Origin: Phallusia mammillata
Taxonomy: Eukaryota; Chordata; Ascidiacea; Phlebobranchia; Ascidiidae
Direction of reading: 5' to 3'
Assembly: GCA_003260075.1 (NCBI GenBank)
Contig: QLIY01000117.1
Location: 172,500 to 236,499, forward strand
Length of the DNA stretch: 64,000 nucleotides
Both the position numbers and the translations under genes were made by a program. Shown here in pieces: positions 29,401 to 44,400 of the stretch. Under the pieces are notes generated by a model. It was not told the origin of the DNA. It ran no database searches and worked only from the letters and a program-made list of their open reading frames with translations. Within the stretch, counting starts at the first letter, position 1, and each line of letters starts with the position of its first letter.

Positions 29401-32400
29401 ATTGTCAAAATAAGTGTTCTAAATAAACTCATACTATGCTGGGTATTTAGATAATTACATATATTAACTTAAACTAGAAACAATATCGTTGAAACAAATT
29501 AAACAACGCCAACAGTGTTTTAGCTGAAAAAAATTGCACAAACTTAACACGTTTGCGTTTTAGTTAGGCCATTATCTTATTCTTTTTAAACCAATCATAC
29601 ACTTAAAGCACAAATAATCAGGCAATTTTCAACATACGTGTTCTGACAAATAAATAGATTACGATGGGTGCTTCAAATGTTACGACAAGAATAACCCAAA
29701 CTTGAAACAGGTTCAGTGAAACAAATCAAACTTAACATGAATGTAAACTTAAAGTGCTTACTTTTTTCTTCTTTCATTCACAATTCATACATAAATTCAC
29801 CAAATACAAGTAGATAGGGGTCTTTATTGTTATACATGTGCTCTGAAGCAAAAATAAATTGAATTGAATGTAAACACACACACTAACCAGTAGCAGGATT
29901 AACAGCAGTGCAAGGCTTAAGCTCATCTCCCTTAGAAGAAGTTTGGCTTCCCACAGAGCAAGCAGCTCTCGTTGCCCACAACATCTGAACAGTGCATGTG
30001 TCGGTTGTTATGACGACCGGCGTGGTTTCCATGGCAGCGTCAGCCTTGCATTGAAACGTGATCACGGTTGAGTAGTTTTTTGAAGGGTCGCTCTCACACT
30101 TGTCTCCACCGTTGTAAACCAACCGCATGGTGTCGCCGTTGAATTCCGGACCGTCAGTCACTTTTCCAAGGCTCGTATATCTACGAAATGACAGTAGTAA
30201 AAAACTTCATAGTTTTAAGAACTTACTTAATCAAAAACAAAATTGAACTTAGTGGTGAAAATAACGGCCCACATAGACGTAAAAAGCGACATGACTTAAA
30301 ATGCCATTCTCTTCACTTACTTGTTTCCATTCTTCACACAAGCAGCAGCATAAGGTGGACAAGTTACTCCAGGTTGGTGCAGCAAAGTTCGGCACACGTT
30401 GATGTAGTAGGAGCGCCCTCCAGTGTCGCCTCTGGTTGATGCTTGATAATTGGAAGTTGCCGAGGAGAGAGTTGAAAGGTCAAACTCTTCACCAAAGTTA
30501 TGACTGGAAACAAACAAGTCAAATTGTTGAAAAAAATATTCAGTTTGTCAGCAGGAAAACGGTCTAACATTCAATAATCAGTTTCGGTACAACAAATCTT
30601 ATTAACAGTTCATGATACAGAAGAAAAATGGATAGGTAATGCTATGCTACAAAGTAACGGTAGTTTTGGATAAATTTAAGCACTATTTGCTGATCAAAAA
30701 ATCTACAAATGTTTTGTTTTTAAAAGGAATTCGTGTGACAAAAACAAAATCAAAACTTCAACAAATTAAATTTACGTTTCAGCACCGTTAATATAAAAAG
30801 GCAACTTTGTAAGTATGGAGGTTTACACTTGGCTCAACAATTATCAACATTCAACACAATCTTACGTTGCTGTGCATGGAACAATTTTGATTGGTGGACA
30901 GACTTTGGCAGTTGGCCAATCAAAATGGTAGGTGCAGTCAGCTGATTCGTTGATGAATGTTGGGATTCCATTTGATGAAGCTGTATTGTCTTCATGATTG
31001 CATGTGAATCGGAAGATTGATGATCGGTTAAACTGGTTGTTGTGGCACGGTTCACCTGTGTAGTGTTAAAACACAATAAATAAGAAGCATATTAACCCAG
31101 TGGTGCACACCAGGGAGGAATTTTAAAACTTTAGGGAGAAATTTACTTTGATTTGTACATGTGGTTTGTAAACAGACACTTAAACTCTGGGACCATAACC
31201 AGTGAAGTTGATAAAAGACCCAATTTTCAATGATCTTTGTATGGTTTTGCATCTACTATGTAGTATATTTGGGAGAAATGATTTTTTTTAATTGTTAGGA
31301 GAGGAATTCATTGGAAAAAGTTGGGAGCCAGTGCATTAACCAATCAATCACCACATATATGTAAGCTATTGCTACCAGGCATAATATCAAGTTTATAGAG
31401 TTCTTCTGACAAATGTACTTTTATTCCAACGTTTCAATGTCCTATACAGGTCGCCTTCATCAGGGTAAATAACACTGAATGCCACCAGTACAGTGCACGA
31501 TTAATTTACCCTGATGAAGGCTACCTGTATAGGACGTCAAAACGTCGGAATAAAAACACAAGTGCCAGAAGAACTTTACAAACTCAATCAATCGACTCAT
31601 TACAAATCACCACGTAAAGGATCAAATTATACACCGAATAGATAAATGATAACACTTAACACACACTCACCACCCAAATATTTCAGTGTTACAACTCCAT
31701 CTTGGTAAGTTAGATTAGTGCTTGGAATTCCTGCTCGATGCATTTGCTCTCCAACCTTTTTAACCTGACACGAACCAGACCCAACACATGATCCGGTCGC
31801 TTGTTTCAGTTTAGAACAAATGTTAACGTTGAAATTCCATTCATCACCTGCAGAAAAAAATAAAAGATTTTCAGCTTTAATGTCAAAAAAAACTAGAAAG
31901 ATGGCTTTCCTACATATTACCAAATGTCTATATTCTATGTCCTATTTAACAATTTACAAAATATACTTCAAGGGAAATTGACCTATGAATAACCACTGAA
32001 CTAAATATGTCTGAAAATTAAAAGCAATTTGACATAAAAGTTTGCATATCATAAATAACAGTGTTTGTAATTTATATTAAGATTTCTATCTTACCAGCTG
32101 GCACTAAATAATCAGTGGCTTTGTTCAACGACGAGAGGTCAAAGGTCATGTGATAAAGTGGGTCGGTCACTGTGCAGTTGTAACCCTTGACCTCTTTCAC
32201 AGGACAAGCTGCCGGGGTCAACCAGGTAAAGAGAAATTCACACGGGTCACCATTAGGTTGCAACACAGGGGAAGCACCTATTTCTTGGGAGCATTGAAAA
32301 ATGATTCTGTGGAGTTGGAACATTTAGTTTGAGCAACGATCAAAACACTATCGTTTACTACAAAAACATTTTTGTTGCAAATACACTTTATACTAATAGT

Positions 32401-35374
32401 TCATTGTGTAAAAGTTAAAAAGTGAACAATATAAAGCTACATGAAACCTCGGTTAAACCTGATTCGGTTAATCCAGATCTTCGCCTAACTCTTACAAAAC
32501 TCAAGGTACAAATGATTTGCAATGTGGTAAGTCTTTAACTAATCGACATCGGTTAATCTGGGTATTTTTTTTCCAAACAGATTTGGATTAACCGAAGTTT
32601 ACTGTATTTCTCTTTTCCAAGCAAAATTTTAACAAATCGAACATATATTCAGTAAATACCTACCAAAAAACTTTTTATAACTTGGTTTAATACACAGCAA
32701 GCTAAGAACGAACTCAAACATTTTACCGTGTTGAATATCGCCGCTTGGTGTCACTCTTACAAATATCGCCCCCCATGTATGTGATACTGACAGCCGACCC
32801 TTGACCTTGGTTGCTAACAGCCTCTGGGTTTGATTGGACAAGCCCGAGGTTATGACCTTTGAACTTTCCACTGTCGAGTTGCTCGACAAAACAGGCTCCA
32901 AAACCAGAACCTGAAACAGTAAACAAATCTTAATTTACAGTAATTAGGAACAGGAATAGGAGCATAGTAGTGCAGTGTTCCCAATCGAGGAATTTTAAGA
33001 CTTGGAATTTACTTTAATTTTTACATGTGGTTTGTAAATAAACACTTTAGCTCTGGGAATATAACCTGTAAAGTTGATAAAATATCCAATTTTAAGTGAT
33101 CTTTGTATGGTTCAGCATCTACTATGTAGTATATTAGGGAGGAATGAAAATGTTTTGAATTGTTAAGGGAGGGATTTGACCCTAAAGTTTGGGAACCACT
33201 GAACTAGTAATTTTATGCCAAATTTTGATAACAAAGTCAAATTTCAAACACACAGTTTGTCATACAAAGATCATAAAAACTAGAAGGGTGGCTTAGCACA
33301 TATTGCCCTTGCATATACACTATAACCTATTTTAAAACATAAATATATTTCCTATGCTTATTTTGTATTGGGTCCCATATTAGCCATCGTCTTTTATAAC
33401 TTTAGTCGTTTCTGCAGGCAAAAACTCATGGGTCCCCACACATGCAAAGTTGAAAATAATGCAATTCAAGAGATAACCATGAGAAAGTCGGGTGTTGTAA
33501 GGTAAAACACAGTGATCGGCACTGGGCTTAAATAATAATACTATGTAGAATACAAACTATAAAATTAGATTCACCCCAGATATTGTTTGAAGTATGTCCT
33601 ATTTAACGTTTTAAAAAACTGACCCATTTTAGGGGGCTAGTAGGGTAACTAATTGGGTTCGACACACAAACTAAAAAATATATAAAAACCACAATGACTC
33701 AATCAATAGTACTGCAAAATTTCAGCCCAATCCGCCAATGTTTAAAATTTCGACCACTAGAGGTGTTTTGAGCAACAACCGTTAATGTTTCTGACGTCAT
33801 AGGGCTGTTAACAAGCCCCTAACTGCCATGGCGCAAAAACGACCACCAAGCAACCCACCAACGAGCAACATACAACTGGTTGCCCTTGTAACACTATTGC
33901 TCCAAAGAAATCTTTCGTTTGTGGTGCCCAGTAACATACAAATACGTTTTACACTTTAGGGGCTTGTGGGGTAAATGTTAGGACTACAGGGTTGAACACA
34001 ACAATCGACACCTATAAATGGCATACTATACAAGAAATCCAAATTTCAGCCAATTCTGACACTGTTTAAAAACTCACCCATTTTAGGGGGCTAGCGGGGT
34101 AAATACTGGGGTTATCAACAAAAACAAAGTGGGATGCACATCTACATAACTATATCTACCATCTGTGTAAATTTCAGCCAAACACATTTGATGGAAAAAT
34201 GAGTCGGACAAACTTCCGGGAAAAATCACCCATTTTAGGGGGCTAGCGGGGTAAATACTGGGGTTATCAACAAAAACAAAGTGGTGCACATCTACATAAC
34301 TATATCTACCATCTGTGTAAATTTCAGCCAAATCCATCAAACATTTGATAGAAAAACGAGTCGGACAAACTTTGGGAAGAAAAAAAAGGAACAAAAAAAA
34401 AGAAAAAAAAAGAAAAAAAACAAAAACAATTCGAGTAAAATCAATATGTGTCCCCTTCAGGGAAGGGGACCCATAATTAGGATGCAGCAAAACAATTAAC
34501 AACAATTTAATATTAATCTTGCATAAAACTTGTCTTTCAAAAAGCCCAAGACTTTCGTTCTCAGAGGTGTGGTTTGAATTTACTGGCATAAGTTCAGGTT
34601 TCGATTTAGCTTGCACACCCAACTATAACAAATTATTTTGGACTTGTTAAACTTTTCCTGATCACATATTTCACCTGTGCATCCATCAACAGGTGGCAGT
34701 GGACGACAAACACTAAGATAAAAACTCCGATGGTGGTCGTCAACAAATGTCCAAGGTTTGGTGGATTCGGATAATGGCGTCAGATCAAACTGGTTTCCAA
34801 AATCATCTGCAAAACAGGATTTCAATCTTAGATCTTTACTCCACAGTAGTTTAACATGTCAGAAAAAATTAATAGGAAATCCTGAATGGTTAGTGTGGCT
34901 TGTTGGTGGTCAAGTCAATGCAGCAGACAACACGTTTTGCATGGATAACTAAACCACAAAGCTTAAAACCAGTAGAAATTATATTGAGCTCAAACTAATG
35001 TGGGTGTTAAAAAGTGTTGTAAGTGCGACTGTCAAAATCTTACACAGAAGATTATAAGTCCATTTTATTGGTTTTGTACTATTTTGAATAATTTCTTGTC
35101 TCTTCGTACATTTTGAACAGTGATACCATGCTCTTATCAAAGTTATCTGTCTCAAGTTGGATGTTTTTAGTTCATCACCACAAGAGAGACATTAGAATTT
35201 AAAAGAAATTGTGTGGGCATCAGCATTAGGGTTTGAAAAACACAAATCCTGTGAGTTTTATTTCTCCACATCAAAATGCTGCAGACGAGTCAGGAACACA
35301 GGCTTAATTTTTCATTTTGTTTTCCTTTTTAAGTATAGCAGCAAATTTCAACTTCACCCACCTGTTACAAGGCA

Positions 35375-35432
<58 letters not shown>

Positions 35433-38400
35433 CCACTGGGTGGGGCTGACAAGCCAGGGATGTTTGAAAATCAAATAAAACATAATTGCTTCCGACTGTG
35501 TTCAACGTGGGTTTCCCTTTTGCAATTGTCGGGTTGCAAATAAATGAGATTTTGTAAAATTCAAAACCAGTTGTTACGGCCCTGAAACAAATAAATCGTG
35601 GCATGAATGAATTCGCAAATACATTGCTCTGTTATGCAACATGAACATATCACATGAAGAAAATAATATGCAGTTACAAAACCAAGATTAATGCAAGATA
35701 CAACCTTTATCTACAACATTCAGTATGATGCTTAATTTTCTTGCCAATAATGCACTTACAAATGTGCTAATTTTTTCAAACTTTTTTTTTACTTTTGCTT
35801 AAAAATAAATAGTGTATTTCCGGTAAAATAGTGTATTTCCAAAATTTAAGTGCTACAAAGTTTAAGATTTTTATATCTGCTACATCATCTTTACCTTCTT
35901 GTGTATTTGATTGACAAGCTTCCGTCATCGGAATATGTAGGGGCAGTATGACTAAGCATATTCTGTGTGAAATTATTCGCAGCAAGTTTTTTACAAGCAG
36001 CAAAATTAGCTGAGTCAGAAGTCTTACAATCGGTGACGTTTCCACAAACGTTAATCTGAAATAGAAGAGGATTATTAGGACATAAAACATCAGAAACAAC
36101 TGGAGTGCAGATAAAAAGGTTTCAAACAAGCATTAGCTGGATGCAGTTTCAATATAAAAAAATCAATTTTTTATTTAATATCCGCAGTTGGTTAACCAAA
36201 AACAGAATTGCTATTAAAATGGAATACAAATCAAAAACTCTGAAGTCGTATTAAACTATTGTCGTCATCATCAGTGAAGAGAAACAAATGCGCTGATACA
36301 GAAGTCGTCCTGAACCAACGCATAGTTTTACAGACAATTCCATTTGCAGATAATATATAAACTTAAATAAGTCAGCGTTTTCATTGTGAAATGTATTTTA
36401 CTGGCGAAAACGATTTTTATTTATTAAATTGCAAAACAAAAAACACAGACTTGTTTAAGTGTACCGTTAACTTCAGTTTTAGTATAGTCAGTGAAATTTT
36501 GGATATTAATTGCATATTACCAGAATATACACAAGCAAAATTAAAACACACACATCCAAGCATCCATTTATTACATGTTACACTAAATACTCAACCCACC
36601 TCATAAGTACCCTGTGTCCCCGTAACAACATACGGGTTAGCAGCGTCATGTACAAGTGGTTGCAGATTGAACATGTGCTGTGAGTTTTTACTGGAAACTT
36701 CACATTCTGTTTTATTTCCAGTGTTAGAAGTTATAACGCAAGCAGCCTCAGTATCCCACATGAATGTGGCAGAACATGCGGTGCTCGAGAGAAATCTGTG
36801 GGAAAATTTTCAAGTAACTTAATTTGCCACCAAATATGTCAACCATCTTAGCAGTTTTCCTAAAATAGCAGCAACCAGTCTTATACACTTTAATGCACAA
36901 AGAGATATTTTTTACACATAAGAATACATAATACATGACTAGTTAATATGGTTTATCGAGTTTTTCCAAACATTTTTCAACATAACATTTGAGACTTTTC
37001 TGATCATTGAATCCACATTTAATTTCACTATCAGCAACATTAGTTTCCAAACAACAAAAAATAAGCAGAGCAGAACTACAAGTGTCAGATCAGTGGTAAA
37101 AAAATGGAACAAACAAGCAGCAGATATAAAAGCTGAGCCAATGTTATTGGTTTGAAAAATTGTCCTCATTATCATTGATGCATTCAGATTGTGGGACAAA
37201 ACAAATCTTACCTTGGTGAACTGGTGAGAGCACCTTTCTGGCAGACAAAATGAATGTTGGTGACAAACTTTCCGGTTTTTCCACCATCGACGCACGAACT
37301 CCCGTTTGCATACTTCAGTAACAAGTGACCTGGACTCTCGATGACAGGAGGCGAAGTCGGACGACCGAGACTCGACACACCAATCCTCTCCTGTAACAAA
37401 GAATCAAATTACCATCTAGAACAATTGTGAAAATGGTTGCCAGCTTGACTAAAACCAAATTCATATTTCTCATTTTTGTTATGTTTTGACAATTTAGGTT
37501 TTAATGTGCTAAAACACATAATTCAACAAAGATCAACTGTGAGAAAACTCATAATTAAAGTTTAACTTTGCGAGATAATTTGCCAAAAATGCTAGGAAAA
37601 CAAAATGTGCATTAAATCTTGTTTAGTATTCACCTGTCCTTGTGCATCAATAGTGGTCTGACACGCTCCAGCGAGTGCATCGCACCCAGTTTCACCGCTG
37701 CCCTGAACCTCGTTCACAGGTCGACAAACATTCAAGTAATATTTTTTACGTGGCTGCAAAAAAACAAACACTGTGGTTGGCTTTATGATCACAGTATACT
37801 GCTATAGAGAAGAGAGTAGTACATATTATAATGCACTTGTAAACAAAATCTGCCTGCAATATTTAATAGTATTTAAAAAATAAAGTTTCTGAGAAACTGT
37901 ACAATTGATTGCACAAATAAAATGATTCCTATTTATCAATGTAAATATTGATTTTTAGATCTCAAGCCTTTGTAAATTGAATATTTTCAACAATTGGTCT
38001 TGCGCAGAAATCACCAAAAACAAGAAACAAGTTACGAAACATCCCAAACTCCCAACCTGTCCATCCTGGCTGTCTCCCATCACCGTCCAATTTTCATCCT
38101 CATCATCTTCTGATTTAGCGAGGCTCGATAGATCGTACTGGTCACCTGTCGATGGGTCGGTCGCCATGCATTGTGTTGATGCGGCAGGACAAACATACGA
38201 TGTGTACCTACAAATGTGTTGTGTTGTGCGGTTGAAAGGCTGTGTTGTTAAGATGTCAACTTATAGCTTTAATATACTAATAACACAAGCTAGTAGCCAC
38301 ACAAGCATGTTATGTTTTGTGTTTTTATGCTTTTGTCGACTTGTTTTAAGACATGCCATTGTCCTGACGAGGGTGTCTCATATGGGATGTTGAAACGTCA

Positions 38401-41400
38401 GTAGTATATAAAAACTGCTGGAAGAGCGATATTGGTTACCACTGACAATACTTTGACGACAAAACATAGCACTATAATGGGCAAATCATGGAGAACTCTG
38501 ATATATGGAAACAATAAATATAAGATTCTAAATTGGAAGAATAATTCGATTCCTTTCAGGACATATTTGACAAAAAGGAGGTTAGGCCAAAACAATAGAA
38601 AAGTGTTTCATCAATGTTAAACTTGAATATTTACAAATTAAATCAACAATCATATTTTTCTGACCAGTTAAACAGATATGTGAAGTTTCCTTCACTGACG
38701 AACTGCGGGTGACCGGCACCAGCCTTCGTGTCACATAGAAATGATATTTGGGTGGATCGGTTGTGGAGATGATTTCTATAGGAGTCTCCGTCTTTGTACA
38801 GTAGTTTCACAAATCCATTGTAGTAGGTAAGAACTTCTGCATAGAAAAAACACACAGATATTTTTTCAAGGGTCTAAAATCAAGGGTGTAGCAATCATCA
38901 TACACCATTAAACTATTACATAAGATTTTAACTTAACAGTAGGGATGGGCCGAGCCGAGCCAGAACCCGAGTACTCGGTACCGAGCATCGCTGTTTTTGA
39001 TGCTCGGTGCTCGGCCGAGCAGTTGCACAAACTGACCCGAGCGTTAAATTTGCATNNNNNNNNNNNNNNNNNNNNNNNNNNNNNNNNNNNNNNNNNNNNN
39101 NNNNNNNNNNNNNNNNNNNNNNNNNNNNNNNNNNNNNNNNNNNNNNNNNNNNNNNNNNNNNNNNNNNNNNNNNNNNNNNNNNNNNNNNNNNNNNGCACCG
39201 AGCATTAAAGTGAGATGCTCGGTGCTCGACCAAACAGAACATTTGCAGTTTTGGCACATCCCTACTTAACAGTATATTAAACATTTTACAAACATTTGTA
39301 AATATCAACAAAAGCATAGCTTGATATGCTACTGTTCAATTTTAAATTATAACTTTCACCAGAATTACAAGAGAATAGGGAATGAATCCCAGAATTAATT
39401 TACCAGGATCTATGAACACTTTTTCACACCTATGATGTAGGATATTGTTCTGAAACCAGCCAAGTCACCAATAGGTTAAAACAACACAAATACTTATGGT
39501 TTAAAACAACATGAAAAATTTTCTATTTTAGGCCTGCAACTGGACTATTTGTAGTTTTTAAAGTGCTTCAATCAACAAAACATAAAACTACTTATGGTTT
39601 GAAACAACACACTAATCTGCCAGAAGTTTTTAAAGCAACAAAAGTTTCATATCATATCTTATGCACTTCAATTAACAATCATAATAAATGATAGATTGCC
39701 ACTAACGTGAGCTTTGTCCGGTGATGTAGGCATGTTTTTCCCCTCTCTGTTCCACCTGACAAGTTGCAGGATGGCCAGTCTTGTCGTTGTTATTGCATGG
39801 AGTACCCAACAACTTGTCACACACGTTCAAGAAATAATCATATTGAGCAGTTGACACCTGGAATATGTGAAAAATTTGTTTGCAATTTATTTTTGTGTGT
39901 CACTTCTATACAGTGGTGGGATTCAAATTCAGCCTGTTCTATCACAAAAGTCATATTTTTAGTCGGTTTTGTTACAAAAAATCCATTAACCGGAAAACAG
40001 TAACCGGAAATGCTAACCGGTTCGCTAAACTCATAAAATTTCGTGAGATGGTTGTATAGAACCAATGCAAACCGGCTAAATCCCACCACTGGTTGTATGT
40101 GTCAAAAACATTCACACAAGTTGCTAAAGGACCTGACAAACCACAGCATGGTAAAGCATAAATAACATGGCAACCAAAAGGAATAAAATTACAAAGTACC
40201 ACACATTTGAGACAAGATCACATTACATTGCATGGTTTCAAACTGCACCTTATACATTGGCTCCTTGGTAGATTTGGTCAAACGCCGGAGGTCGAAGGTC
40301 AGACCTGATTCTTCATCAGACACAATGCAGTTGTCACCGGTTACGGCTTTCATCGGACAAGCTGCTGCCGTGTACCAAGTTAAGTGGAGATTACAACCAT
40401 CGCTCGACATGTATTTCACCACTGGACTTCCTTCCAAATCACCTTTATATGTGAAAATAAATGCATGATGGTGAATGAGTGAAATTAACAAACATACAAT
40501 AAGACTGTGATAAAGACATAAAAGTAACTTCAGCAAAAAGAGACTGGGGAAGTGGTTTGAGGTTAGATTTGAACTTGTATCAAGAGCCTTCCTAGGGCAT
40601 GATACAGTGTTGTTAATTCAGCCAAAAAGAGTTCAACCAGTGTAGCACGGTTAAATAAACACAAAAACATCACAACATCAGGAATGCAACAGATTCAATG
40701 TCGCTTTGGTTAATATAGCATAGTTATGCACAACTACTTATATCATTAGTAGAAAGTCTTGTTCTTAAAATGAAATTTCCATGTTATGTGTTTACCTGCT
40801 CTACAATACAATGTGATTGTTGTTGTTCGGCCAACTCCAGTTTCTGGGCAATTTTCACCAGACGAATAAATTAAAATAAGTTTGTTGTTCTGAAATAAAA
40901 ATAAAGCTTTTAACCTTGTCAAGTGGTCTTTTAAAAACAAACACAAATTTTCAGCATGATAATATTGTGAATTTATCTATTTATCTTATCTCACAAAAAC
41001 ACTGCTTGTTTGGCAACAATTAAGTTCAATTTACTTAAACTGCCATATTTTAATCCAGGGTTATTTAATACACTATTATGCCTTGATGTGATGTTCAGGG
41101 GTAATTGCAATTTTGCCATTTACACAGGAGAATAAATATATTCCATACCTGTCTTGTGATGTTATAATGAGCAAACGACCCAAACGAAACATGTTTACTT
41201 CCTGAGATTCGGCAAACAGCGGAACCAGCGAGGCACGAATTTGTCACTTGATCCCGGAGTATTTCACTACAAATAAAATTATAAAATAGTTTGATAAAGA
41301 CACCAAGAACCAGAAAATAAGTACTACACAAATCTCATAGTTTAAGTTAACTATAATTTTGTTCAAGGCAACTCTATAACAGCATATTTATGAACAGCAA

Positions 41401-44400
41401 TCAATAGAGCTTTGAAAAGCAGCCTTTATACAAAAAAAGGGAAAATATGTCAACATTTAAGCAACACTTTCGATTGTTACATAAATGTGTACATAGTTGC
41501 AAGAAAGTAAAAAGCAGAAAAGAGCCTTTTTTGCAAATTATGGAACAAGTATGTCAACATTTCAAAAAAATTTTTGATGTAAAACTTTTGTGTGCATTGC
41601 TACGGAGAGAATCACGTACATGCACGTGAAAACATATAGCAGTGTGATTTAAATTTTTCTCATTTCAACTCACCCACAAACATTGACAAAATATCTCGGT
41701 TGTGTTACGCCACTTTTTACATCGCTCCTTAACGCTTCCCAATTCTCATCACCTCCACCTGAAAATAAGAGGTTAAATATCAGGAAAAACTAATCTTTTT
41801 ACCACAATGTAAATATTCTGAAACTTGCCTTGTATTTTGGTCAAAGGTGAAAGGTCAAATGTTTGACCTTGACTGTCGGTCACATGACAAACAGGTTGAC
41901 TAACACAGGCGTACTCAGTTTGCCAGTCGAAGTAATAAACACAGTGAAGTTCATGGTTAAAAGTTGGTTGACCAACTCCTGTGGAACAAACAAACAAATT
42001 GACACGTTTATACTTAAACTTAGGCATGAAGTAAATTGTACCTAACATGTTTAAGAAGTTTTCATGCAGCAACACATTTTGTCATCAAATTATTGTGGTA
42101 TTGTTTGTGTTAAGCATCAATTTCAAGAAATAAAATACACAGTGGACAACATAAACAACAGAACACACTCTACCAGGCTTTGAAGTGAGTACCGATACCG
42201 AGTACAAGTACCTTGTGTATACACCTTCGTACGAGTATCGATACCACTGAAATCGTTCGATACAGAGTACTCGTCTTATCACTAACGACAGTAATGTACA
42301 AACCTGCAGTTTTGTTGCAATGAAACATAATAATCGATCTTCTACGGAGTCCGTTACTGTTACATCGTCCTCCATTTTTGTACGTGATCGAGAGTTGTTC
42401 ATCAATGTACTGAACTTGATAGTCAGCAGATGAACCAGCGTTGTAACCAGATTCACCAACTGTACAACAAAATATGTTTTTTCGACAAATTTGTCGTTTA
42501 ACTGGTGTAATGCTAAACAAAATACTAGTTGTTGTTTCAAGAACTTGTATTTGCTGACGTTTCGGCCACCAGAACGGTAGGGATTCTTTAGAGCAATAAA
42601 GTAAAATATTTGCAAACACACAAGCGAAATTGCACAAAAGAAGCAGGATATAATAATGGTCTGAGAACAATATTAACCTCTGCAACCCTATCAGTCAACA
42701 GCACAAAACACAACAAATCATTTGTTAGATTTCATTATTTTCGCAATTTAATTTGGAAACCACAAATCATTGTTCACATACCAGCTTGGCAAACCCCGAT
42801 TTCAGTTGTTGCGCTCGTGTCACCAGCTGAACATGGAACATGGATTCTGTCACAAACATTCAGGAAATAGGAAGTTTGAGAAGCAGAGCCTCCGTTACTG
42901 ATTGAAACAGTATCTGCAAAATAAAACCAATGTCAGTATTATTTTCATGTTTAATGATTTCATACAGTTTCAATGTCAACCAGGTTGCAGACACTGTTTG
43001 TTTTTGTTGGGACACTAAATGATGCAAAATATTTAGTTGGATACAAAACATGTTCAAATTCCTCACACAACAATTATAATACAAAAGCATCAAGCCAGTA
43101 AATGATAAGCTGCAGACAGTGCACACTGTTTCAACCTACAGGCTGAAAAGCCATATCCCACAAATTCACACTGCTTAGTAATAACACCATTCTGAGCTAA
43201 AAATACAATAAGATGTAATTGCCATAGTAACAACTTACACTTAGTTGTTGAGGTTAAAGGTGAAAGGTCAAGCTCTATTCCATGCCGTTGTATATCCAAT
43301 CCACATTTATTGCTTGTAACAAAATCAGCCGGACAAGCTGCTTCTGTCCACCATTCCACTGTGTATTGGCAGTTTAATGAACTGGTAAGGATAGGAGCTC
43401 TAAAGTGCAAGGATTTAATAAAACATATTGCTAAATACATAAATAAGGAATGTAAAGTAGGGGTTCTTAATCTTTTATTTATTTGTTGATTAGTTTAAAA
43501 AAATATGATGCAAAAAGACAATATGGCTTTCGCAACTAGGGTTGAAATTACTTTGGTAAAAAGTATTTTTTTTGCATAACTTTGTAAAATACAAATTTGC
43601 TGGTAATGTAAATTATATCTATTGTATTTAAACAGTCATATGGTTTGGTTTTTAAACATGAGTTGTATGGATGTTAGATTGTTCATGCCACACAATACAA
43701 TAAATAGGTTACTAACAATTTCCTGAAAGGTTTGGCCAGACACAGCTGAACAGTTGGCTTGTCTATTGCAAAACTGCTCGTCACATGATGTTAGTCACAT
43801 GACTCTAACTAACAAAGTTTTGACAAACGAGGAAGACTGACGTTTTTCTTAGAATAAAATCCAACTTTATGCATTAAAAAACAAGTTAGGTACGTAAGAC
43901 ACTGACTTAAATCTAGCTTTAATAAAAACCAAAATGGTGCGCTTGTTTCCGCTTGTATATTATATTTTTACTGATGATGACAAAATTTGTTTTTGTCTAA
44001 ATGACTGTTTAATAAAATAAATACATTTTATTCTACATCGCTGGCAATTGGGTTTTTAATAAAACTTAACAAGGTTTTGGTAAAATGTTTTTATTGAAGT
44101 CACCTTACAGAATTAAAAACTTGATTTAATTGAAAATAATTTTTGCTTTGAAAACATGCAGCACATATTGGTTTGTAAGTTATTACATCAATCCTAGTAT
44201 GATTAATCACAAACATCCCTAACAACAGTTGTACAAAGTCTCTTACTTGCTTCCCCCTCGAGTATTTCCCGGACAAACGAATGTTACGATGACTTGCGGA
44301 GAAAAACTTGAACAACTTGAAGGTTTTGCAGACCCGGGTTGTGATTCATATTTTAACACAAGTCTGAAAAGTAAAACAGAACATTTATTCATGTGAGTAT

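Noticed and set aside
33616..34380. CRISPR-like array
   Set aside because: Repeats are long, contiguous and diverged, with no spacers, in an intron of a eukaryotic gene.
34083..34622. 179-residue minus-strand ORF
   Set aside because: It spans the intronic tandem repeat and an A-rich tract inside IGF2R and repeats with the unit; not a gene.
41095..41331. Separate small genes across 19-47 kb on the minus strand
   Set aside because: These fragments are exons of IGF2R with intron read-through; phases join into one protein.
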